Of a DNA stretch of 64,000 nucleotides, positions 35,001 through 64,000 are shown in pieces. Numbering within the stretch: the first letter of the stretch is position 1; each line of letters begins with the position of its first letter. Origin of the DNA: Paralichthys olivaceus (taxonomy: Eukaryota > Chordata > Actinopteri > Pleuronectiformes > Paralichthyidae); contig NC_091099.1 of NCBI RefSeq assembly GCF_024713975.1, positions 11,947,501-12,011,500 of the forward strand. Reading direction: 5' to 3'. The notes under the pieces were generated by a model that was given only the letters and a program-made list of their open reading frames with translations, did not search any database and had not been told where the DNA came from. Made by a program: the position numbers and the translations under genes.

Positions 35001-36862
35001 AAGGGATAGTTTACTTTAAAATCAAAATGCACTCATTATCTACTCACCACTATGCCAATGGAAGGGTGGGTGAAAGATTTGAGTCCACAAAACACTTTAA
35101 GGGTTTCAGGGACACCCTGTTGCAGCACAATCCAGTACAACTGAAGTCATAGTGACCACTTTTTCAAATGTAAAAACACAACAGGTAACAATAACATGTC
35201 TCCATACTGTGTCCGCAAGCAAAAATAATAATTTACGGCCTATTTTTAAGCCTAAATGTCCAGAGGATCATTCACGATCCACTGGACGCTAGCTTAACCA
35301 CTTCCGGTGGACTATTTTATGTCTGCGCGTGTTATCGTTTGAAAACCTCTCACCATCCACATAGACAGTCAGATCTCTACATGCAGTTGTGCACCTTGTA
35401 TACCTGCAAGTGTCATGCAATGCAGTTCTATCTCCCACTTCCCTTTCAGTTTTTGGTCTGTGTGAATCTTTCATGCGTTAGAGCGACCTTTGTGAACCAA
35501 AAAAAATCCTGTTTTCACCCATTTATTTAAATCCGCTCCAAAAAGCACATGAGTTCTTCCCCAGCCCATATCTCATCCTTCCAATACGTTTGGTAATACA
35601 CTGGTAGTTTTTGCTGTAATCCTGCTAAATAACAGAGAGAAAAACAACTATTATACCTATAATGTAGGTGTAGATGTTGGTAAAACTGTTTACCAACCAT
35701 GCAAACTGGTTAAATTGAAGGTAATAGGATGCAGGTTAAGTGTGGATGTAGTAAATGTAAAATTCGAAATGTAAATGTGTGGATTGCAGGTTTCTGGGAG
35801 GTGGATGGCTTTGGCCTGCTTGGAATCTATAAGTCTGATCTGGATGCAGTGGGAGGAATGAACACCAAAGAATTTACAGACCGCTGGGGAGGGGAAGACT
35901 GGGAACTACTCGACAGGTGTGTTTACTTACTAAATGTAAATTAGCAGATAGACTCTGGTTTTTATTTCTATCCCCATATCAGCCATGCTTTTCCTTCCTT
36001 CAACTTTATAAAGAAACATCAACATCTAGACTTTTCAACATTGTTGAGAAAACATCTGTAGTGATGCCCCTCACATGTAAAGTCTCACACAACCTGCATT
36101 AAACAGAAAAATACCCAATTTATTAGGTACACTTTGCTAAATCTAATGCAACAGTCCTGTAAAAAATCCTAGGTAAACTAAACTATCACAACACACAAGC
36201 TGGTCAGCACTGTTAGGCAAACAGGCACACTTAGTGACTGAACATGGTGAGGCAGTTGGCAAGTAAAGACCCATCTGGAGATGGTATGAGATCAAAACTG
36301 GAAACTTTATGCCAAATTAATATTAATGATGTTCATGTGAGACAGAGTCTGTTATTTCACTTAATATTGATATTGTGGCTCAGAAAGTTTGGTAACCACT
36401 GCCCTGAAGAGTAAAATAAAAGAAAGAAATGTAAGTGAACAAACTCCTCAGTACCGAAGAGTATTGAACATTTTTATTTCAACATGTCAAGAAGGAAGTT
36501 GAAAAGACTCAAGTCAAACTTCTAAAAATATGTCAAACCAATAATATGGGCACACATGCCTGCCTTTACAAAATACACATAGTGTGAGATTCAGTATCAG
36601 GAGATTGTGCAGAAAACTGTGTGTTGACTTTATTGACATTTCAAATTTCTTTTCATAACGCAAAAGGACAGCAATCTTCCTCCCCTCATGTTTTTTTCTT
36701 ATGGCTGAACCTAACACTATACCCACATACTGTACCTCTGTTCTCTGCTCTAGGGTCATTAAGTCAGGGATGGAAGTGGATAGGGTCTACTTGAGGAACT
36801 TCTTCCACTACTTTCACTCCAAACGTGGCATGTGGAACCAGCAGGTTACACCCAACAAGTAA
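23227..36862 (+). CDS. b4galnt3: Beta-1,4-N-acetylgalactosaminyltransferase 3-type, complete, 20 exons, 842 aa
   Basis: A Golgi type II enzyme that adds GalNAc beta-1,4 to GlcNAc to make LacdiNAc. Exons: 23227-23413, 24891-24946, 25047-25127, 26755-26850, 27416-27506, 28233-28333, 28868-28935, 30022-30100, 30233-30299, 30521-30649, 30784-30893, 31440-31534, 32427-32494, 32588-33053, 33557-33774, 34389-34542, 34646-34718, 34817-34970, 35790-35916, 36754-36862; all phases agree. Residues ~34-50 form the signal anchor after a basic cytosolic tail. A PA14 domain follows (~110-260, with [40 protein letters not shown]). The C-terminal ~220 residues are the chondroitin-GalNAc-transferase-like domain, with metal-site FLCDLH (DLH at 723-725) and [10 protein letters not shown]. 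It ends [12 protein letters not shown]. Shorter than human B4GALNT3 (~998 aa), mainly in the linker. B4GALNT4 is the alternative paralogue. Confidence 0.92.
23867..23919. repeat. (CA)n microsatellite in b4galnt3 intron 1
   Basis: Pure CA repeat, about 26 units. Confidence 0.95.
24108..24318. repeat. Local tandem duplication, ~105 bp x 2
   Basis: Both halves read TTCTTCTATAGTA ... GTGATATTTCCTC/GTGTTATTTCCTC ... AAAATTTCATATCGTGACATCC. They differ by a handful of substitutions and small indels. Confidence 0.85.
25128..25221. repeat. (GT)n microsatellite starting at the splice donor of b4galnt3 exon 3
   Basis: About 47 GT units. The intron itself begins GTGTGTGT, so every position in the tract is a potential GT. 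Confidence 0.95.
26279..26350 (+). other. b4galnt3: Candidate cassette exon of b4galnt3 (24 codons, phase 0-0)
   Basis: A 72-nt open segment follows CATCAG and precedes GTAAGT. It has no stop in the frame set by exon 3 and keeps the frame of exon 4. It would insert 24 hydrophilic residues ([15 protein letters not shown]...) just before the PA14 domain. The direct exon 3-4 join ([14 protein letters not shown]) aligns better with the human protein, so this is probably optional. Its polypyrimidine tract is weak. Confidence 0.5.
26925..27260. repeat. Interspersed repeat of the 'ACTAAACTTGGTGGAGGGATG' type
   Basis: The segment reads as the widespread fish repeat that contains CAGATTTCCACTAAACTTGG and GGGATGGGAAATGGGCC, followed by partial similarity to about 27250. 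It lies in b4galnt3 intron 4. The boundaries are uncertain. Confidence 0.5.
27545..28140 (+). mobile_element. 3' fragment of an L2-like (Maui-type) LINE in b4galnt3 intron 5
   Basis: The conserved tail wording is visible: CAGAATGCAGCAGCTCGACT, GGTCTTCAACCTACCTAAGT, CTTCACTGGTTACCAGTGGC, then text on the theme of AACGAGCTCCCAATTGACAC and AAGACACATCTCTTCTGACT. The terminal part (TTAGTAGCTTTGGAGAAAAG, CATCAGCTAAAGGAAAAGTA) resembles the typical L2 tail. There are many stops, so it is dead. Confidence 0.65.
28955..29013. repeat. (GT)n microsatellite just inside b4galnt3 intron 7
   Basis: About 29 GT units starting 19 bases after the exon 7 donor. Confidence 0.95.
31028..31265. repeat. Interspersed repeat (GGTGACAGCCAGTGGCC type)
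   Basis: Shares GGTGACAGCCAGTGGCC and the GGTCA-AGGGT-GCTGTGACCTCAT core with 33109-33280. The inverted, longer copy at about 44880-45066 ends in ACTGCATGGAGGTGTAAAAA. It is a common fish non-coding repeat. The 33266 breakpoint of the inverted duplication falls inside one of these copies. Confidence 0.55.
33109..33280. repeat. Second copy of the GGTGACAGCCAGTGGCC repeat, b4galnt3 intron 14
   Basis: Same motif order as 31028-31265 but shorter. The central part is duplicated in the inverted segment at 19838-19999. Confidence 0.55.
35003..35640. repeat. Interspersed repeat in b4galnt3 intron 18
   Basis: It starts AAAGGGATAGTTTACTTTAA and continues with CTACTCACCACTATGCCAAT, AAGATTTGAGTCCACAAAAC and TAACATGTCTCCATACTG, wording I recognise from a high-copy fish non-autonomous element. 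The ends are not well defined. Confidence 0.5.
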
Positions 36863-39800
36863 ACTTACCATCTGTCACAGCACAATGACTCAGAGTACAT
36901 TTACCTGGAAGTACTACTCACTACTGAGACAATACAAACTGATGCCAATGTGTACCACTGACTATAATAGATACTGCCGTGTTCCAGGTCTGTCACTATG
37001 TCCATGTTTATCTGCACTATACTCACTGCCAAGAGCAAACCTGTTCCAAAGAATTGCAAGGTGGTGCACACTCCGAGGATGTTTAAACATGTGTCCTGTA
37101 TCATGAAGACCAAACATGTTGCACAGATTTTTAAATGTTTTGTATGTGACAAAATGAACATCTTTGTATGACTCTCTATCTGTCTCTATCACGGCCTTAT
37201 TTTATGTTGGGGTTTAACAATCTAGTTATTTTATTGGTGTTTTGTAGCATTTTCATATGATATTTCTAGAAACAAAAGGCCTCGACTTTGAAAAATTTGA
37301 TCTCTGTTTTGCTACTTTGTTCTCATTCACATAAAATGTGCCTTCTACTGTTTGTTATTCATGTACCGAGCGGCTGTTTTGCACTGAAATTTGGGAATAA
37401 TTAAAACTACACTGTTAAATAATTAAAAAGTGCAAGAAGAATGTTTTTGTTTATAAGAATTACCTCGATTCAGGTAAACATATATTCCGCTTGACTGATG
37501 GTCAAGGTGGTTTTAGAGGATGTAAAGTTCAGTTTTTTTCCTGTCTCGTACTAAAGCCATCAAGCTTTTGTAATTTGGTTTCTGGTTGTTCCGCTGTCAC
37601 TCTTCCTTTGCATCCCTGAGAGTGCAGATCATCTCTGCCTTATTATACAGTTCATTGGTTTCTTCTCTCAAGAATACAGTTTCCATACTGCCTAGAAAAT
37701 CTGGGGAATTTGTTGAAAAACTGTTTTGCCTTTAATTGTTTTCATTACATTCAGTACACTATTTAAATAGCTGCCATTCTATTTACTACGTGGACCAACT
37801 GAAAGCCAGATGACAGCACTTTTTGATATCAACTTTTATAACACAAAAAAACACTTTTGTGTCACCACATTGTAATAGTTTGTTTCATTTAATTTCAATC
37901 AATTAGCAGATGCATCACAATATCCTTTTTCAACAATTTGGATTAAAAACTAACTAAGCAAAAACTAGTTATGTAGTAGGTATAAGTTTCATATAAATGT
38001 GTTTGTTACCTAAGATCATGCAGAAACATACTGATCCAGGGGCGTTGCACCAGGGCAAAGCAAGCAATTGTCTGGGGCCTCAAGTTGAGAGGGGCCCCCC
38101 AGGAATACATTAGTTGACGGCAATGACAAGTTTGCCAGAACCTTGTTTAATATTTTGATGTTAATGAACAAGAGACAGCAACGTGATTGGAAACCTCCCA
38201 ACAAGGCTGTTTGGTTGAAGACTAGAGTTTCTAAATGTGTGTGTAGGTTGTGCCTGGGATGGTGGCAGACGTTTGTGTTTTACCACTTCATTATTGCTGT
38301 TATTCCTGTTTATGCATTCTGCACTTTGTATATAGTTTTGGTAATATTACCAATAGTACCACATTTTATCATTCGTCAATAAAACATTACACAAATAAAT
38401 CTCACTCCAAGATTTTCTTTTTCACCATTACAAGTACAAGTACCTCAAACTGTACATAAGCTTTATCAGTGATGACAGATGCATCTTGGATTGACTGAGT
38501 TTATTGTGCAAGACATACCAGGTGAGCATACAGATTCATGGCAATAAAAAGTGGGTCTGCCTGCTGCGAGTCAGAAAACAAAAGCATCCAAAATATGTAC
38601 ATTCAAGTTTTCGACACAAAAATAAGGAGCTGGTCACAAACTGCTGATCACACGAACAGATTAGAGTACCGCTAATTCTCTGACACAGTGATTCAAAACA
38701 TCATTGCACAAGCAAAGAGCACAGTAGATTTCATTAGACTTATGTTACAAAAATACTCAAATCTGATTTTAGAGAACATTTACACAGTTTATTTTCAGGT
38801 GGCATCTACACGAGGAGAAGCTTTCTTTTCCAGCATTGGACGTGAACGTCGGAGGACAGATCAGGAGCAGGACTGTTATTTGGGACTTGGGAATGCCAAA
38901 GCATGAGACCTTGGTAAAGGATGTAAAATTTGAGCCAGAAAACTCAACAGCTACAGATGAAATTCAGCCAAAATGATTTTATTCCATGAAATGTCATTGC
39001 TCGACTGCAAAGGGCCACAGCTTGTATCTAAGGCTGCATGTCTGCTTCTTTTATACCCGTCCCCCACATCTAAGTGAATAGAAAGGCATATACATTATGT
39101 CATTAGCTTTTCAGCAACAAAAACTGTTTTAGTTTATTAAACAGTGACTAAGGTTCATTGTAATGGCTGTTGTAAAAAGAACATTTTTACTGAACAAAAA
39201 TATGTGCACATTACGCCTGTAATCATGGCCTGTTTGATACCAGAAATAGAAATAAGGTTGTGGCTTTATTATTTGACACTTTCTAAAAGAAATTTGGACA
39301 CTGGTTCAGAGAATATCCATCTTAAAAATCAATACAACATCAGATTTAGACACTGCATCACAGATTCACCTACATGACCTTCAAAATGTATATTCCAGGT
39401 AGTTTTATTTTATTTATTTGTTTAATTGAAATTTGTAATATGTTCTGCCAGACATAGCCTTTATCTATCAGCTCAGAAATGGACAGATGGGTGATCTGAA
39501 CGTCACCCGAGACAAAGTTGAACACTGCAGGAGAGTCTGACTGTGTTTTATTTATTTGATGGATAAACTGTGTCTCTTTTGGCAAGTCCATTTACTGTCT
39601 CCTGTGATCTAATGATGGACAGATCAGTCATAGCTGCCTCTCGTGTCACTCGTGCGACACACAGAAAGAAGGAATGGGCAAATGTACTGTAGCTGTGGGT
39701 GACCCCCATATGGACGGCTGTAATACACAGGCAGAAATCAGATGCAGAGGGGTCCTTTGGCTGATGTTTAACGGAAAGAAGAAGAAAGAGAAATATCCTA

Positions 39801-39981
39801 GACTCCTATTTTAATACAGACTGAATATCTTTGAGTGTGTGAATACTAGCTCTTTGTTACTGATGGCCAAACCTTTGGATGTTTTTACAGAGATTTAAGG
39901 CAGACATAAGTGACTCATTTGGACGGTTGTGTTCACTCAGATTGTGTGTCCTGCAGACTCAGTGAGGCCAGCGTTTCATTG
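36863..39981. other. Convergent 3' UTRs of b4galnt3 (+) and c2cd5 (-)
   Basis: AT-rich non-coding sequence. For b4galnt3, ATTAAA-type signals occur near 37400-37425 and AATAAA near 38380. For c2cd5 (minus) a dense TTTATTTTATTTATT stretch at 39407-39422 supplies AATAAA signals. A piece at about 38036-38110 (GGGGCGTTGCACCAGGGCAA) resembles 62740-62790 in reverse and is probably a shared repeat. No gene is seen. Confidence 0.55.
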
Positions 39982-60846
<20,865 letters not shown>

Positions 60847-61176
60847 GATTAAAATGATGAGTCGATCTGTGGAAAAACAATAACCTGCAGTCAGTAACAA
60901 CGGTGGAGACTCATTACAGGGGCATATGTTGTTGACAGTGCGGAGAGCAGCCCCCTCACCCCTAGCTAATGGGCTAGCTCCACTCAGCTAACGCTCCTAG
61001 CTTAACTTAAAAAACAGCGACTGTTCAAACTTCTCTGTTGGACACGTCCACAAACACGGCAGCGGGTGAGTTAGCAAAGATTACGCTAGCAGGGCAAGGC
61101 TAGCGAGAAAAGCCACTTAGCGTTGACTGCATTGCGGGAGGCACAATCTCTTTAGCTCTACCTGATCATCGGCCAT
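60847..61176 (-). promoter_or_regulatory. c2cd5: c2cd5 5' leader with a split 10-codon upstream ORF
   Basis: An upstream exon ends at 61162 (CAG|GTAGAG). The next begins at 60866 (CCACAG|ATCGAC) and contains the main ATG at 60846. Joining them gives an upstream ATG at 61176 reading MADDQIDSSF then TAA, ending two bases before the main start. The intron carries several CpGs, consistent with a promoter region around 61000-61300. Confidence 0.55.
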
Positions 61177-63180
61177 GTTTTGACAAGCACACAGCAAAGC
61201 CACCACCCATCCGACAATAACATCATCCATGCTCCTCGCAGCGGTAACAGCTTCCAGTCTTACCGGGGCGCTGGGGTATCAACAGACGGCTGTCAAAGCG
61301 TTGGTGGGACACTATCGATAACAGCCCACCGCTTATCGGACCTCCGCGTCTCTGCCATTACACGACACGTTAGTTACCGCTGCTGCACCACCCGGGGAAG
61401 TGTGCTTCCAGTCAGAAATGTCCACCGGCTGATACTACAGGTGATATATACTGTTACTGCAGTACAGCTGGTGTGAAAATACACCGACTAAGTCCGTACG
61501 CACGCCGCTGGATTGAGAGTAAACCAGCGGCCAGCGAGATCAGCGTGCGGTGAATGAGCGTTCGAGGTTTGGCGTATGCTGCATTCACGACACGTCGTGA
61601 ACTGGACCTTTACAGTAAAAAAAAAAAAAGTACGCTCTTAGTATCAGTTTGAAAAAAAACAAGAAGCTGCATTCTAAGAAGCAGTGAAACTGAAAAGATA
61701 TAGAAATATGAATTTAAAGCACTAATACTATAAATTGTGATATGTGTTTTACTATCTTATGAGTAGTGACGCAATGAAATCATGCTGAATTCCCAATAGT
61801 GCGTAAAGGCAGCGTCCGGGTTTGACTCACACATGCGCAACATAAACAACCTGGTTTGTCTCTTTTCTTACAAACAACTACTAATAATAATGTTACACCG
61901 TGCTTTAAAAGTCAGGAGAAAGGAGAAAATTCAATAATAAAATAGATATAATTATATAAATACATTTATAGGATTAGTCAGTGCAAATAAAAGCTAATTA
62001 GAATAACACTCGGTATACCTCCGCCGAGGCCCAGCAGTCCCCCTTTGGTCCTACACTTAAAGCTGAACTGTAGCAGACAGTAAATAAGTCTGGTAATTTG
62101 CAAACTTTTTGCTTCTGTCAAAAAACCCATCAAACCCAGGACATAACCTTCCATGTCTGTTTGGCCAAGGAAACTATTAAAAACACATCAGGGAACCAAA
62201 CCATAGCACTGACGAAGACTTCCCTTAATCTGATGGGCACTGCTATTTTTATTGCCTCTCCTGCTTCCATAAATATTCACTAGTTTACAAAATCTGATGC
62301 TGAAAATAGTCTCCATCATATGCTGTAGTTACTACAGTTTGGGAAGTTCCTACTATAAACAGCACACATCTGTCTACCTCTCTCTTTATATATATATATA
62401 GTTTACAGGATGTACTTTACCCATTGTTTTCTGAAAGGGTGCTGGCTGCTGCTTAACAGCTTCATCATCACAATGTTTAAAATCATTACTGGGACAGGAA
62501 GATGATTTGAACAAAAGAAGCATTTATGCTTTGTGCTCTCATAGGCCCACAAAAAAACAACAACATACAGAGAAAGCTGACGCCATAAGGAGAAATCACA
62601 ATGTCAGTCATTTTGAAATTGTAGCCTTCAACCAAACATCTGCAATTAGTGATGTTGCAGGCTCTTGAACAGGGTTCTCTCTTGTCTTGGTGGACTAATG
62701 TAGTCAGCAGTTCCCAGAGGCCTCTTCTCAACTCAGGGTCCTATAGGCAGTTGCTTGCTTTGCCTACCTCATTGCAATGCCCCTGTGTCTCTTAATCAAA
62801 AAATTGAGATTGAAACCCAATAATGGTGACATACAAATGCAACACTTTTTTACAAATTGTAAAACTTTTACTTAGTTTTTTATCTGTAGACAAAATGAAT
62901 AGCCAGAATATCTCAGTGTTATAATTTCAGTTAGAAATAAAATTAGTGAACGTTAACAGGCAGCAATTCAAAATAGAAAACAGGACGTAATGAAAGCAAA
63001 GGCAATGTAGGCATTTTATTCAGGGAAATGTATTGACTCCCCAGATTTGTCAAACAACCTGAAATTGAAAACTGTATCCCTGAGAGAAGAAACCACTGAA
63101 CTGTACAAGAAGTCAGACGTTAACTCGTATAGCATCAAAGTTTGCATACCCAACTGACATTGAGTTCAATAATGCCCTTA
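61177..63180. other. c2cd5 upstream intergenic region
   Basis: CpG-containing sequence to about 61600 (probable promoter), then AT-rich DNA with no recognisable gene and an (AT)n run near 62391-62400. A piece at 62740-62790 resembles 38036-38090 in reverse. Confidence 0.5.
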
Positions 63181-63184
63181 TTTA

Positions 63185-63600
63185 CCTGCTTCACAGAGCA
63201 TACACACACCTGGAGAAGTCACAGAGCACCTTGAGGATTATGTTCTTTAACTTCTCCGGTGTTTGACACTGTTCAGTGACACAGGCTGGCCCATGAGCTC
63301 TCTGTGATGCAGATGGACCGGGACCATCTGTCATGGATCAGACTACATCACAGACAGGCCTCAGTGTGTCAGGCTGCAGGACTGATCCTGGGACACCCCA
63401 CTCCTGTCATCATCACTGTTCAGCCTTTACAGCTTTGAGTTCTGATACAACACAGGAACATGCCATCCACAAAAGTTCTCTGATGACTGTATCTCAGAGG
63501 ACAAAGAGCAGTATGGAGACCTGGTAGGGAGTTTTGTAGGATGGTGTGGCAGAAGTCACCTGCAGCTTAACATTAGTAAAATCAAGGACCTGAAGAATGA
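63185..63600 (+). mobile_element. Degenerate non-LTR retrotransposon (LINE) reverse-transcriptase fragment
   Basis: Conceptual translation with frameshifts and stops gives the familiar fish LINE order: an NFSGVFDT-like piece, then SWI-x-DYITDRPQCVRLQD (one stop-like change), then a YNTGTCHPQKFSDD-like stretch and VGSFVGWCGRSHLQLNISK. Several stops and frame changes make it non-functional. The family is probably a Rex/RTE-type fish LINE; I cannot name it precisely. Confidence 0.7.
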
Positions 63601-64000
63601 ATGTCAAAAACAAAACCCTGATTTATGGCTTTTCTGCAAAACTCTACATTCAACAATGATCTTTGGAAAGTGGCATTGGACAGAATAGGCAGCATACGAA
63701 CAAATATTGGCCAAGTGTACTATGAATTTGATCAGTTTCATGTTTGTGATACAAATATATTTTTCATCTTAAATGTTGAGATACACTTTTATCACTTTTC
63801 TGAAAATAACAAAAACAGATAAAATCAACAACATGAACTCTGTGTTTATCCGATAGAGAATCTTGAATCATATACATACAGTATATTTAATTTTGTCACA
63901 AACAAAACATTTAAAACTCATGTGCATCAAGATATGGGACACTTGTGTTTAAACATCCTCGTAGTGTGCACCGCCATTTCATTGAGGTTTCGATCTTGGC
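63601..64000. other. Right end of window, nothing recognised
   Basis: AT-rich sequence without a coding signal. Confidence 0.4.

Overview
The window looks like a stretch of teleost (ray-finned fish) nuclear genome. It has short spliced exons with canonical vertebrate splice sites, a compact gene layout (four and a bit genes in 64 kb), abundant (CA/GT)n microsatellites, small terminal-inverted-repeat elements typical of fish, and fish-type LINE fragments. All four genes lying wholly in the window can be reconstructed exon by exon with consistent splice phases.

Layout, left to right. 1-345 (+): C-terminal coding exon of adm2 (adrenomedullin 2/intermedin). 3684-3886 (+): a decayed tandem copy of the first two miox exons. 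5475-9447 (+): complete miox (myo-inositol oxygenase, 10 exons, 286 aa). 10294-16519 (-): complete lmf2 (lipase maturation factor 2, 14 exons, 724 aa), convergent with miox. 16718-17024: a 20-bp-period minisatellite. 17581-17841: a large imperfect palindrome. 17842-21595: a chimeric inverted duplication made of pieces of the two genes further right. 23227-36862 (+): complete b4galnt3-type beta-1,4-N-acetylgalactosaminyltransferase (20 constitutive exons, 842 aa, plus one candidate cassette exon). 39982-60846 (-): complete c2cd5/CDP138 (27 coding exons, about 1061 aa, plus two candidate alternative exons), convergent with b4galnt3. 61177-64000: intergenic, with a degenerate LINE reverse-transcriptase fragment near the right edge.

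The genes are functionally unrelated: a secreted peptide hormone, a cytosolic inositol-degrading enzyme, an ER lipase-folding factor, a Golgi glycosyltransferase and a C2-domain vesicle-fusion regulator. The order adm2-miox-lmf2 matches the human 22q13.33 order as I know it; b4galnt3 and c2cd5 are both on human 12p, so this is a fish-type fusion of two synteny blocks.

The most striking structure is 17842-21595. Read as a unit, it is the reverse complement of 31537-43880 with the middle 8.4 kb (33267-41710) missing. It therefore places c2cd5 exons 21-24 and b4galnt3 exons 13-14 back to back upstream of b4galnt3. The fused junction shows 2 bp of microhomology, and the left edge falls exactly at the end of the palindrome. 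Small indels and a partly deleted exon separate the copy from its source, which favours a real (if young) duplication over an assembly error. I found no tRNA, rRNA, CRISPR array or intact autonomous transposon.
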